The translations under genes were made by a program, and so were the position numbers. The notes below the pieces were generated by a model, which was not told the origin of the DNA, searched no databases, and saw only the letters and a program-made list of their open reading frames with translations. From the NCBI GenBank assembly GCA_025504975.1, contig JANUWI010000015.1, positions 1 to 64,000 on the forward strand: 64,000 bases of DNA. The letters run 5' to 3'. The stretch is from Plenodomus lindquistii (lineage: Eukaryota; Ascomycota; Dothideomycetes; Pleosporales; Leptosphaeriaceae). This document shows positions 44,676 through 57,325 of this stretch, in pieces. Position 1 is the first letter of the stretch, and each line of letters begins with the position of its first letter.

Positions 44676-45115
44676 AACGATGATTGGCGACTGCCGGAAA
44701 GCTCAATGTATCCAAAAAGCGAGCCAATGCACAAAGTGAGAAGGTGTGGTGAAGAGCATAAAAGGTAGGCGGGTTGCGCTGTTTGATCGGTCAGTAAACA
44801 AACGACCGTGGAAGGAACCAACGCGCAACATGGTGTGAGTGCGACTCTCACCTGGAGCAAAGACAGATGTCAAGCAAAAATCGCTAAACCTCTAGAGCGA
44901 ATACAGGACGTTACTGGCAACATAATTCACGAAAGATCACATTGACAATGACAAGCAAATATCGTGACCATGATGGAGTCAGTTGACACAAGGGAAGTGA
45001 AGGTCAGAAAGAGCACCAAGAGAGCACATGTTCACGTACGCGAGTGGCAATGGTTTGACCAACCCAAGAATAATAATCTTCTCCGATCTCTGGGTATCTG
45101 GAATGCGCAAACTCA
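44676..45115. other. Intergenic region
   Basis: Between the 5' end of the low-complexity gene and the 3' end of the XLF gene; expected promoter of the former. No further gene supported. Confidence 0.4.
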
Positions 45116-46800
45116 TCAAAATCGTTTCTTCTTCTTCTGCCCAGCTTGCTTCTTGGCAGCTTCTTCGTTCTTGCGCTTCAGCTCCGCACGCTTCCGCGCC
45201 GCCTTTTCTTCAGGTGTCTCTTCTTTGATCTCTTCCATGGGTGTCTCCTCCTTCATAGCTGTTGGGGGTGGTGGCGACGAACGTGGCTCCATGGTTGGCG
45301 AAAGTACTGCTCTAGTCCGATTCGTCCGGGGTGAAGCCGTTGCGCATTGAGACGGGTCATCGTCATTGTTCTTGCCTTTGCCTCCGATCTTGAATTGCCT
45401 GCGAGCCTTTTTTGGTGTATTCATCACTTGCGAATCGAGTTGGGATGAAGGTGGCACAGATCCGCGAGAAGGCAGGACATCCACATTTGGCGTTGCAGCA
45501 CTCTGGTCCTGTGATGACGATGGCGATTTGTCTGGTATTGGCTTCGTTCTGCCGCCTATGCGAAAGCATTTAGATGTTGGCTTCGTGCTCTCTACCTGTG
45601 ATACCTCTGGTTCCGCAGGGGGAACTGGCTTTGGCGTTTTCGCACATGGTAGTTTGTCTGGTCGCTTCCAATTTTGGCTTTGAGACTGGCCTTGACTCTT
45701 GGGTGGGGCATCTAGGTCGTCTTCGTCTTCGCTTTCCGTGCTGGCATCAGTATTCTGGTCTTCCTTGACATACGGCTCTCGCGGCTGCGCCGCGGGAGAC
45801 GTGCCCTTCCTTGCAGGGACATTGCGTTTCTGTCCGAAGATTAGTCTTGTAAAGCGATGATGTATTTCATACGAACTCTGAAGTTGTCGTGAGTTTCAAA
45901 CTCGTCCTCTGTCTCTTCGTCGCTGGAATCGCTCGCAGTCTTGAGCGGCAGAGCGGCCGTGAAAGCGCTGGCCACTCTATCTTTCGAAATCGGCTTGAGG
46001 GCGGTGAGTTTGCTAGGAACCTCGGACCACCATTTATTGCTATTCTCCTCCGACTTCAATTTCTGCGGTACATCTGGCGTACTATGCACAAGGGCCTCTT
46101 GGAAGAGATCTAGCGTTGTGACATTCGAGTCCTTTAATTGTCCTGTATGCTCCCTCCACGGGTCTTCGCTGAAAATCTGGAGAGCGGGAATGTGCTTTGC
46201 CGCTTGCTCGCGCTTGATAGTCTTCCTCCCCGCCCTCGTGCTGCCGATGCTCGGGAAAGCTGCGGTCAGGTCAAGATTGCTAGTTTCGTACTGGTCAAGC
46301 AACCGATGGATTGCCCTGTCTTTGTCAGAAATCCTGGAGACAAGGTCGGTTATGCGCTCGTGCTGGATGTGCGAGGCTACTAGCAGTGGGAGTATCAGCT
46401 CATTCTTTAGCGTGATGGGCGTCCGTTTGTCGAGATGATGCTTCCAGGTCAGGGAGTCGAGTGGCTTTGGAAGGGCGACGGTGGTGTGCAAGGTGATTGC
46501 ATCATGACTATCACGAGTGATGCGGCAAACGGCATCTTGTACGCTTATCAAGGCTTTCTTGATGTTGTCGAGGAGAATGGCAAGCTGCGCTGTATCATGT
46601 TTGCTGACTTCGATGGGTGATTGTTCGGCAGAAGCTCGGTCCACAATGCCTTGCAGGTCCAGCTCTTCAGCCCAGATGTTGGTCAGGTCTGTGAGGTACA
46701 GTTTGTACGAGTCACGATGGAAGACTGGCTTGACGAGGAGTTGGGGCAGTTGCTTGTCACCAGGCTGCTCAAGGAGGGGAAGGATGCGCCAGCAAGACAT
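45116..46800 (-). CDS. XLF/Nej1-family non-homologous end-joining factor
   Basis: Two exons, 46800-45877 and 45829-45116, joined by a 47-bp intron (GTTCGT...GACAG, with CTAAT branch), give 545 residues. The N-terminal head (W-RILPL, LLVKPVFHRDSYKLYLTDLTN followed by IWAEEL) fits the XLF/Nej1 fold, a helical stalk follows (residues about 150-200), and the rest is a long disordered tail. The C-terminus ends GQKKKKRF, matching the Ku-binding motif of XLF proteins (basic run plus terminal Phe). The protein would bridge Ku-bound DNA ends and stimulate ligase IV in the nucleus. It is divergent from cactin with about 370 bp between start codons. Splicing is inferred; without it the protein would end before the Ku-binding tail. 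Confidence 0.85.
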
Positions 46801-47063
46801 TGTTGTGTGACCAAGTCGGACAGCTGCGAATCGCCATGACCAGACTACGCGAATGGACTGGCAATGAGAAGGGCCATGTACATGTTGCGCAAGCGTGGGG
46901 ATGGTGTTTGCACGTGAGGGCTGCTCCAGGCAGGCAGTCGCGCCAAGAGGCTATGTTGAATGGGGTATAGCGTGCTGTGAGGGCGGAAGGGACGTCCGTA
47001 CGTCACCAGGCTCGGCCAGAAGTTTTGAGGACTGCCGGGCCGGGCCATGAATGCGACAGCAAT

Positions 47064-47128
<65 letters not shown>

Positions 47129-47173
47129 TAGCAACAGCAACAGCAACAGCAACAGACGTAATTTGAATGAATC
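46801..47173. promoter_or_regulatory. Divergent promoter region, XLF / cactin
   Basis: 373 bp between two divergent start codons. It holds the hexanucleotide repeat at 47056-47155, directly before the cactin ATG. No TATA box is obvious. Confidence 0.5.
47056..47155 (+). repeat. AACAGC hexanucleotide microsatellite
   Basis: About 16 units of AACAGC, two of them AATAGC, ending 18 bp before the cactin ATG and therefore probably in its 5' UTR. It contains no ATG, so a Ser-Asn repeat frame across it is unlikely to be translated. Confidence 0.85.
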
Positions 47174-48965
47174 ATGGCATCACGTGAACCGCCATGGCGG
47201 AATGACGAGCGCACGCGACTGCCACAGCGAAGCGCGCCAGGCTCGACCATTCCCGCAAAGCGCTCCGCCGACTCACGAGCGCACGACACGCCCGCCAAAC
47301 GCTCGACCAACGCGGCAGAAGAGGCGTGGGTGGCGGACGAGGACCGCTTTGTGCTGCAGCAGGCGAAGAAGAAGGCGGCCCTCCGCGTCAAGGGCGGTCG
47401 GGCGCGCCCCATTGACTGGCTGGCCGTGACGCTGCGCTTCATTGACAAGACGGAGGAAAACATACTGGACGAGGAGATTGAGAACCACGACCTGGACGTG
47501 GTGGATCCGGAAGGCGTGCTCGAGGGCCTGGACCATGCCGAGCTGGCGGAGCTGGACAAGGAGATTGCCAACTACCTCGCCCTCGAGACGAACCGCAGCA
47601 ACCGCGACTACTGGACGTCGCTCAAGGCCATCTGCAAAGACGTCCGCCGCAAGTCGCAGGCGTCGGCCGCCCACGCGCGCGGCACGTCATCGGTCGCTGC
47701 CGACATCGACCAGCTCCTCGCGCCCAAGTCGTACGAGCAGCTGGAGACGCTCGAGGTGCAGGTCAAGAAGAAGCTCGACTCGGACGAGCCCATTGACTAC
47801 GACTACTGGGAACAACTGCTGCGCTCCCTGCGCGTGTGGAAGGCCAAGGCCAAGCTGCGCCGCGTCTCGCAGGAGATTGTTGCCGAGCGCCTGCACACGC
47901 TGCGCAAGCAACAGGCCGAGGCGGCCGCAGCGCTGCAGGGCAACATGTACGACCTGATGCCCGGCGGCGAGGGGCCACACGGACCGCAGCCAACCACCGT
48001 CGCCTACGACGCCTTGCTCGACCCCCAGCCGCTGCTCAAGCTGCGCGCAGAGGACAAGACGCTGCCGCAGATTCAAGACAAGACATTCGTCGAAAACGTG
48101 GTACGTATTCATGCTGTACCACCTTGACACCGACCCTCCAAGCTAATCCCACCAGGCCAATGAGCGCCGCAAGGTGCAGAAGCTGGGCTATGTCCCGGCA
48201 CACCCCATCGTCGCAGGCCACGCGACCAGCGGCGACCAGCCCCGGGCCAGCCAGGCCGTCACCACGAGCGCCTCACGATTTGCGCCAGTCGAGAAAGACG
48301 ACTACTCCAAGGCCACCATGGCCCTCTACGAACGAGAGGTGGCGCGCGGCGTCGAAGAAGGCGAGGAAATCTTCACAGCCGAGGAGGAAGTCGCTGCGTC
48401 CAAGCCCCAGTGGGCCGCCTCGTACGCACCCCGAAAGCCCCGCTACTTCAACCGCGTGCAGATGGGCTACGAGTGGAACAAGTACAATCAGACGCACTAT
48501 GACCACGACAACCCCCCGCCCAAGGTCGTCCAGGGCTACAAATTCAACATCTTCTACCCAGATCTCATCGACAAGGCCAAGGCGCCAACGTACAAGATCG
48601 AGCGCGAACATGGCCGCAAAAAGGGTCAGTCGTTTGCACCAGCCGGTGAGGATGACACGTGCCTCATCCGCTTCATCGCTGGGCCTCCATATGCGGACAT
48701 CGCCTTTAGGATCATCGACAAGGAATGGGACTATAGTGCTAAGCGAGAACGCGGCTTTAAGAGCAGTTTCGACAAGGTACGTGCCTGGTTGTCTTACACC
48801 ACCCGCAACATTTTTGGGGGGTCCGCATCGCAACGGTGACATTGGTTGATTAACACCTCGCAGGGCATTCTGCAACTTCACTTTCAATTCAAAAAGGTGT
48901 GTTACCATCCCCCATGACCGCCGTGCATCATCCCTGACAGCAGGCAGATCTACTATCGAAAGTAA
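47174..48965 (+). CDS. Cactin homologue
   Basis: Four exons, 47174-48100, 48156-48776, 48864-48896 and 48948-48965, all joined in phase 0 with GT-AG introns of 55, 87 and 51 nt, give 532 residues. The N-terminal part is charged and helical (cactin mid region, WLAVTLRFID, later YWEQLLRSLRVW). The C-terminal cactin domain is unmistakable: YKFNIFYPDLIDKAKAPTY, then TCLIRFIAGPPYADIAFRI, EWDYS, and after two small exons GILQLHFQFKKIYYRK at the very end, as in the family. Cactin is a spliceosome-associated nuclear protein; the fission yeast homologue is also needed for normal telomere regulation. Two very small 3' exons would be easily missed by gene finders. Confidence 0.93.
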
Positions 48966-50311
48966 TGCTGGTCTACGACTTGCCTGCACTGCCCACCCCG
49001 CCGTACTTGGCAGCTGTCTCGTTGCTTGCCACGATGGGACCGTTTCCAGGGCGAACATTGCACGAGTCTTGAGCAACGCATTAGCTAATTTCTGCTTCAA
49101 CGAATCCATTGGCATCAGCCAACACATCTTCATCAGTCCTAGTGTTCGTGATACCGCCTCGTGGCGGTGACGATCGGTGAGGCTGGCAGACCCAAAGGAA
49201 CGTCCAGCGACCCATCAACAACGACCCGTGTCGCCACATCGGGCCTGGGTGCGGCGGCGGTGTATTCACCATTTCAGCGGTGACGTGCCTCGCCCATCGC
49301 CTTCACCAATCAGCCGCAAACACAACGGCTGCACGCTCGAGCAGGCCTGTCAAAAGACTCACCGGAGAATATGGAGGGATTGCGTTACATCTGGCTACAG
49401 GGGCCGTCCCAAACAGTTGTTCGCTTCTGCCTTCTTGCCGCCTGTCTGCATCTGATTGGACATGGCTCCATCCTTGTTAGGACGTACCTGTGCATTGTAT
49501 GCCCATTTCGAGCCATGTTTTCACGTGGGTGGGCTGTCTCTCCTTATGACTTGCTTGTCATGCGGCAACCGTTAGATCAGAGCCCTTTGCTTGGGCATCT
49601 GCACGCCTACCTGCCAGTAAGGCTCTCGCCCACAGGGCCTTGGCGAACTGTCAGATATGTCTCGATGGGTCAGATCTGGCCAACATGCACGGAATCCGGC
49701 CAGACACGTCGAACCTTCTATGTGTCGGGCATGAAGACGCGGTTGCTACCCGTCCATTGACGTTCCTGGTAGGCTTGAGCAGACGCCGGCATCCGTCTGC
49801 GCGCCCCAACTGCACACTGATTGGCCTGACAAAGTTGTACAGTAAATAACCTGCAATTCTTATCTAGTTGCACGATGTGCTGTTGAAATCTGCCCGTGTC
49901 GGTACCGCATCGGCTCACTCGGCCCAGTTGCACCAGCCATGCAGCCGAATGCAGGGTGTTTTGCTCTCAAGCTGAGATATCATGTTTGCCCATTCAAGCG
50001 CTGCCCGCAGCAAAGTTGCGCAGGGCCCTGTAGGCAGGAACCCGCATGAAGGGCTTATGCGTGACAATGGCGGCCCACCCTAGCCTAAGCCTTGTCGCTG
50101 GCTTCTATCAGCGCCTCTAAATGTCTCAACGGCCGCTTCACTTGTTTTGGTATCGGCCTTGATCGCTCAGTCTTCCCATATCCTTGACGCTCTTGTGATC
50201 GCACAAGAAGTGCTGGCGCTGTTCGTTGTCTGCTACTAATCGATACGTACCTGTCCATTCACTGTCGCGCATTCACTATTGCGCTGCCCCATCAGGAACA
50301 ACAGCACGACC
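48966..50311. other. Gene-poor interval and forkhead 5' region
   Basis: 1.35 kb with open frames below 130 codons and no recognised domain. The right part is pyrimidine-rich in stretches and likely contains the forkhead promoter and a long 5' UTR. Confidence 0.4.
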
Positions 50312-52150
50312 ATGTCCCATCCGCAATCGCACCGCCGCCCGTCTTCCGCGGACCTGTCAGGCGTTCTTGATATGGCTCGGCATGGCAAGACTACCTTTTG
50401 TACCTCTCTCCCTCTTCATACCCAAAATCATTCCCTTTCAAGCTCTCCTAGGCCAGCCGTTGAGACACCCTCAATGGCGAGCACGATTCACCAGTCTTTG
50501 CCCTTTCACACTCAAGGCGCGTTGTCAAACATCACTGGCCTTGACGATCCAGAGTCAATGCAGTGGACGGCTCCAAATAGTCTTGCTTTCCACCACTTCG
50601 ATCAGGATGCCTCCAACCATGCAATCTCCAGCCCATTCGCGTCTGGATCTGCAAGCTACGCCCAATACTCGCAGAACGGCGCATCTAGCAATGACAACTA
50701 CAATCTTGTGTACTCCGCCCAGTATCCCGATTCCAGTTGTCCTCGATCCTACAGTGGTATCGATGTGAGCGGCCTCCCCACGGACCTTGGTCCATCGCGA
50801 GCCTATCCTCCAGAAGCCTACCAGATCGAGCCCCCGAAGCACCTCGACAACATTGACCTCTCAGACCAAGAAAGCAACAGCCACCTCATGCAGATGAACA
50901 ACGACTACGACGCACACCCCTACACCTCGCACATCAAAGTCGAAGACAGCACCGGCTACCAAAGCCCTTACTCCACCATGACACGAGCATCCACTCCCCA
51001 AGACTGCAGTTCGCCCTACCCAAATGGCGGCGATACAGGAAGCGATGTTGCAATCGACAAGGAACAGCCGTATGCGCAACTCATCTATCAAGCCCTCCTT
51101 CATGCAGACAACCACACCATGATTCTCCGCGACATCTACGACTGGTTCAAGAAACACACGGATAAAGCCGCGGCGTCTGAGACCAAAGGCTGGCAAAACA
51201 GCATCAGGCACAATCTCTCCATGAACGGCGTAAGTCTTTTCTCTCTCATCCCACCCAGCTCACCTCTTCTCAACTGCTCCCCGACAACAACAAACTAACG
51301 CTACGAACAGGCCTTTGAAAAAGTCGACCAACCCGGCGAAGAATCTCGCAAAGGCTTCATGTGGCGCCTCTCCGCCTCCGCCCTTCGCGAAGGCGTCAAA
51401 TCAACAACCCGCTACCGCTCCAAGGTACCCAACAAGCGCGCTCACCGATCGCACTTCCCGCAGCCCCAGCGCCAGGCCAGCGGCTCCAAGGGCGGGCAAG
51501 CCGCACGCCGCAGCGTCAGGATGAGGCGCTCGGAGAGAATGGCTGCAGCTGGTGAGTACCGCAGTGTACCCGTAGGATTTGATCCCATGGCTGGATTTGG
51601 TGGCGTTGACAACGGAATGGGCATGGGTGGTAGTTTTGGCAGCGCAGCCGGGTATGTAAACGGCGAGGATCTGGACTTCGGATACCACTCCCACTCCCAC
51701 TCCCACGACAAGGAAGCCAGTATGGGCGACTACACCGGCTCACCCAGCCTATCCTCCCGACCCCTTGGCCTCTCAAACGACCACCTCCAGCTCTTCGCTT
51801 CGAGACCGTATACAGGCGCGTTGATGCCGGCGCCGTCAAACTCGCACCCGCATCTTCCTCATGGTGTGCCACATTCAATGCACAATCATGGCCATACGTC
51901 GCACCCGCATCCACTCGCTCTTCACCTGTCCAACGCGAATACTTCGCCCACGAGCGCACTGGCTGCGGATCAAGGTTTCCTGTTCGATCACTCGCCTACG
52001 GATTCGCTCTTCTCGGACCCGTCGAGCCCGGGCTCGGTTGATGAGCCGCGGACGCCTGAGGGAGGCGATGTCAGTGCGGGGGGGTGGGGTGAGGATGTGG
52101 CGTTGGGGCTTGGGCTGGGCGAGTGGGACGGTTTGGGTGGGGGATTTTAG
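50312..52150 (+). CDS. Forkhead-domain transcription factor
   Basis: Two exons, 50312-51229 and 51311-52150, with an 81-bp intron (GTAAGT...AACAG) in phase 0, give 585 residues. ATG 50312 is the first in frame (CACGACCATGTCC). The forkhead domain spans residues about 255-345 and is interrupted by the intron: PYAQLIYQALL, ILRDIYDWF, the recognition helix KGWQNSIRHNLSMNG, then after the splice AFEKVDQPGEESRKGFMWRL. Basic residues follow (PNKRAHRSHF, RRSVRMRRSERM). The C-terminal half is Gly/Ser/His-rich with a Ser-His repeat. It should bind DNA and regulate transcription; which forkhead class and which targets cannot be told. No FHA domain is present. Confidence 0.92.
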
Positions 52151-54227
52151 AATTGGGGGTGGTTGGAGTGGTTAGGCAATGGAGAGTGGTGTATGGTTGA
52201 GGAAGGTATCAGTGAGTTCAGTACAGTACCCGGGGTGTGTCTTCATCTTCTGCGATGTTGGAGTTGGGGCGTCATGGCGTGGCCTTTGAGTAGAGCGAGG
52301 CGTTGACGATTGTATTTGCTGTCCTTCTTTGAGATGGTAATTGCATTTGGAAATGGCACACATACATGTACATTGTGGGGTTTCGTTGATATCCAGTCGT
52401 GTTGGTAGCAATGAGATTTGGTTCTTGTACCGAGCCGGCGTCTTGCGTATTGCCATTGTGATCGTCCTGCGGGCAGTCGTTCGTGAGCGTTTTGACAATC
52501 ATACGTCGCGGGCGGGAAGAATCCGTGTTCGTGAGCCAGCTGTGTACTTATCAAAAATTCTTGTCTTAAACTTCTTCATGACAATAGCACCAACACAGCG
52601 ATATGTGAGTTTTGACAGATTTTCCACATATGTATTTTGATTGCAGTGCGAAGACGTTGCATAGGAATGATGGTTGATAGGCGTTGTGGTATGTTGGCTT
52701 GTTACGACTTGGGTAGGGGTCGCCGAGCGGTGATGTGTGGGTTTTGCGATGGGTTGGGTACGTTGTTGGTGCAAATTGCGTGATGCGTAGTGCCGTGATT
52801 TTCTTTTTGCGAGGGATGCAAGTCACATGCATGGGTGCATCTTTGCGCATGACTTCTGGTCAATTTGGTGTGGAATTCAGGGCGTGGTTACGGGACGTTT
52901 CTCGGGACGTTTGAATACTTCTGGCTTGTATGTTCAGGTCTCCGAATCTTGGGAGTCGAGTTAGGCGGATATGCAGCTCAGTCTGGATGAAGTATGGCAT
53001 GGACAATGAGATCCTGCGGTGAAGAATGAGTCTCTCTTCTTGGTGCGTTCGGATTGTGTTGCAACTTTTCATTGCGTAGGATCCGGTCAATGATGAAGGC
53101 GTAGTTGAGATTTCTACCTGGTTTACGCAGTCTTCCTGTCGGTCTATGCCATTTGACAAGGATTTGACCTCGCGAAGATTTTCAAAAGGATGGCGAAAAC
53201 CCCTCGTGTAATGTGCCACGAAATATCATGTGACTTGCCAAACGCCCGAACCGCCTGTCATTTAAAGTCGCGTGATAATCGCACTACCTGTACGCATGGG
53301 TAAAAAGCAAACAAGGGCCAGATCCGCCAGGCGGATCTCTCGGCTTCCGATAGTCTTTCCATAGTAAGCTTGGACTCCGATCGGATCCTGTACTTTAAAG
53401 GATCAATAATCGTCTACCCTGGAGAATTAGTCGTGTTCTTTAGGTAGGGGTTAAGGCCTTGTTTTGTCAATGGCTGTTGTACGAGCGTCCTGCATGTTTC
53501 GTCGACTTTCCGCAAAGCCTCGTCGTAGTCATGACCTCGTCCGTAACGTGCGGTCTACAGATGACTGGATGATCAAGTCTGACTACCGTATTGACTGCTC
53601 AAAGCTCCCAAAATCTAGCAGGGCTGTGACTCAATCCCGACTAATAGTTTGCTTCAAAAGCATGAAACACTGTTAGCTGCAGAGTTCTTGAAGCCGTGGA
53701 TCAGTCAATACGCACTCTACTCCCCTGCTAGCTTTTTTCAGTAGTCAACACGAATACAGTACTGATTTCTGGTAAATAGAGCGAAAAATGTTACGCTACA
53801 CGTTAGTGCTGTTACCATGGCGCTGCAACCACGACAATCGGCTGCAGGAGGCGGACGGGAGGGTCGGGGCGGTTATCTTTGCATGCCTAGAAGTTTCTAA
53901 TCCCGAGGGCAGCGGCGGCTAAGGCTCCAGTATCTGCGATCGCTCACGGGTTGAAGGTTATTGACCTGGTCTTTCGATGTTTAGACATACATTCATGAAG
54001 CCACCGCCGCATTGAGACTTGTACCTCTTCAGGGACCAGATGATGATTTTCTGAAGTGCGCATTCTTTTACCTGCGCTGTGTACACATGCTGTTTCAGTT
54101 CATGGATTGTCTCACCTTCCTAAACCTCGCTTATCTGACTTGTAACTTCCAACCTTTATCCCATCAGCCCCCCTCAAAGACTCACAAGAGAGTGTATTAG
54201 CTCTGTATCTTAGAACCTTGCGTCGTC
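52151..54227. other. Gene-poor 2-kb interval
   Basis: Normal to slightly AT-rich sequence, no credible gene. GATCCGCCAGGCGGATC at 53,321-53,337 is a short perfect palindrome (8-bp arms). Frames up to 119 codons have no recognisable motif. Confidence 0.4.
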
Positions 54228-54902
54228 ATGACAGCGCCCATCGCTCCCACACCCATCACAGTTTACCCAACACGCCACAACTGGTCGAACCGCGGAGCCC
54301 AGGTACGTCGGTACTGTGCATCTGATCTGTGACTGCATACACTCACCACTTCACAGTTGAGTATGGACTTGCACCATTGCAGCATACATTACGGAACCGG
54401 TGCAGGCGTAGAGACTTCCATCGTTGATCGCAATGTAGCCCGCTTGACTCTCTTCACCGCTAGCCATTTCCAAACGCAGTTGGTGAGGACGGCTGTCCCA
54501 GGAAATGCTGTCAGAAGAGGGACGTTTCTCCGGAATATGAAAGAACTAACCGACACTCCTATTCATGAACATTGCTTGCATGCAACGGCACTATACTACG
54601 CAATGTACCCAGACAGGGTCGGAGGCTGGAGGTCAAATCAAGGTTTAGCATCAGCCAGCCTCCCTTGCAGGAACAAAAGAAGCCTCCCGCTGAACATCCG
54701 AAGCCGTTGCATACCGTCAGCTCGGTCGCTGTCTCGTATGATACGGGCTGCGAGGGATGTTCTTGTGGCTTGCATGGTTTATGCAACATTCGAGAAAACG
54801 ATCTGTCGTTCCTTGCTCAGCTTCGGTCCAACAATCCCGCCTCGATCTACGGTAAGAGCTAGTGTTCAAACTACTATTCTTACCCGATACTATAGCTAGA
54901 GA
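54228..54902 (+). CDS. Possible two-exon hypothetical gene
   Basis: ATG 54228 opens a 25-codon exon (MTAPIAPTPITVYPTRHNWSN...) ending in CAG|GTACGT, and a 54-bp intron ending TTCACAG joins in phase to a 181-codon frame. The combined product would be about 206 residues. No domain is recognised, and the C-terminal half is basic and Ser-rich in a way that could be chance. The clean donor and acceptor are the main support. Confidence 0.3.
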
Positions 54903-57325
54903 AATCGGCTAAACGCGGAAGAAGATCGTAAGTGCACGAAGTCTACGAGAGTGAACGGTGAACAGCACAAATTGTGACAACATGCAAGCCTGCACTATCT
55001 TCCGAGAACAATTTTCACGTGCTCTGTCCAATCTGTTATGACTAGTTCCATAGTCGGGCGGCCAATACGATATTCTGACGTGGCCATCGCATGGGTTGAC
55101 CGCGGGGGTGGCTCATATTGCTCTTCAGGCTCAAAATTCTGTCGTCTTTCCCTACCGGCAATCGGATGCAGATGGGCATCTATGGATCTAACAGCTTGAC
55201 ACACCACTTCGAATTCAGAATGCATGTTGCACGAAGCACCACATATACCCAACTTCCTTGGCAGCCCCACGCGAGAGACAATGACCGCATTTCGGGTCTC
55301 GTCCCGGGCTGTGTCCGTCCAGAATGCGTGCAAACTCCTGAAGAGGTTCGCAATTCTCGATCATGTACATGCAGATCGCTTAGACTTGCGTATGCCTTGT
55401 GACCAATCATTCGCATCATCCTTCCCGCATCCAAAAGGAAGACGATTTCGTCTCCCCGTTGCATGAGAAGAAGCTCAAGCCAAGTGTCCGGCGTACTGCA
55501 GGGTCGGAGACAAAGGTTACACAGCGAGTCAGTTTCTCATTATTAGGACTATTTATTAACACACTGATAAGGGGCAACGGTGATTTTTTTATGAAACGTT
55601 TAGGGTGCACAACATGGTCCTTCATCGTTACGATATCAACACCAGCCGTCTCTGTAGGTCGATTGAAAGTATCATGCTGCACTTAATCGTATGTGGACTG
55701 TCATGCTGATCTGTTGCAGATGAATACTGGCACAGAATCCCAAGACGACATCAAACTTTGTGATTCGCGCCATGAAGTCTCTAGAGCGGTCACTCTCCAG
55801 GCTCGTACTCCATCACACGCCGTGATCGATTTATCTAGCAGAAGCATCAGTCGCCGCCACCGCTCCTCCCAGTTTTGTCTGAGTCTCGATACTAGGTGTC
55901 AAAATGTCGTCCTCCACGGTTGATTCGAGGTATTGTAGACGCCACCCGCACGCGGTTTACTTTGTATGTGACGGACCGATCACTGGCTTCCTGCGGCTAT
56001 GTAGCCTCATCCGCGGAACAGGCTGACAGTGCGCGCATACTTGATCTGGGTGCCCGCCCATGGCGATGAGAAATGTCTCGCATCGATGGGCGCACAAAAG
56101 CTACCCTAGCACTACCACTCCAACAGCAAAATTGCTTAGCTAAGATCCAGTCCATTATTGCGAGACTCGGACGGTATCTCGCGAGCCGTAGGCATCAACG
56201 ATGCCAGCACAGGGAAAATTGTCGTAGAACTGCTACAGGTCTTTATCGTCTCTACATCCAAAGCATTCTCAGTGGACTGTCCCAGGAGGGATTTCCTCAT
56301 ACGGGCATCCCCGACTCTACGTCGACGGTGTTCAGGTTCAAGACTAGTATCGCGTCCAGTGATTCCCAAGGAGAACAATCGGTGCAATTGACGTTGCTGG
56401 AAGTGAACGAACACCTCAAACAATTGTTTCGTCCGACCATTATTCCGGGTGTAATAGATGTAGCCGGAAGCACTTCCACGGGCCGAATCTGCCCTACACA
56501 TCATTTCAATGAATCCCGCCTGACCTTTATCGAGTAACTACCACGGGAATGGAGCACATAAAATAAATCGTGCAAAGGATACGCTGTCAAGTACACATTT
56601 AATCATGCCAGAGGTCACCGTCAAGATGGTTCGTCAAAACTCAACGTCTGGTCGGAGCAGAATGAAATGCCGAGCCTCCGTGGCGGTGATGAACTTTTAA
56701 TTCGAGGGGGTGGCCCCTGAACGATTCGCAGACCGCTGTCGCGAAAATGAATATATGCCAACGAGGGCCGATAGAAAGGCACGTACATACTCACCTCCTA
56801 AGCACCTGTGCCTCATTGCAATCCGTGCGAAACAAGACTGTCAAGACGGCGCGCCCGCAGTCAAGCTCATCTAGCTCATTCATCGGCATCTACTTCCGCA
56901 CGCCACCACGTTCGAGAATATCGGCCCCAGAACGGAGCCAAGATGATGTCGTCGAAGCGTTCATGGCTGATATCGGAGTGCAGTCCGGGTAATCTGGGGT
57001 GCTGTATTTCCACGAATCCAGACAGCCAAGTCCCAAGCAATGTGGAGAAAGCTTCGCTGACCTTGGCTTAGCGCCACCTATAGCCACACGCGGCTGTGAG
57101 GGGGACCCCAGGATTGACGTGGAACAGAAACAACAGTTTCTCCGCACTCCAATCTTACGGTTCCACGCTCCTGACCGAGCACCTGGGACGTATCTGTGGG
57201 TCTGACGGCAATATGCGTGAAAACATGGGTATATTAAGGGCCCTGTCGATCGCGACTTTGACAAACATCGGTCTCGACAATCTCCTCCGAATTTTTCTCA
57301 CATCATCCTTTTGAAATCGGGAAAG
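54903..57325. other. Gene-poor 2.4-kb interval upstream of the polygalacturonase
   Basis: Several frames of 75-155 codons on both strands, none with a recognisable domain. The last 100 bp hold the polygalacturonase promoter: TATATTAAG near 57,232 is a plausible TATA element about 90 bp before the ATG. Confidence 0.4.

Noticed and set aside
46977..47429. Ser-Asn repeat protein across the AACAGC microsatellite
   Set aside because: No ATG start; it overlaps the cactin start in another frame and is a microsatellite artefact.
56100..56540. Overlapping frames on both strands, one Cys-rich
   Set aside because: No consistent splice model or motif; several frames compete over the same bases.
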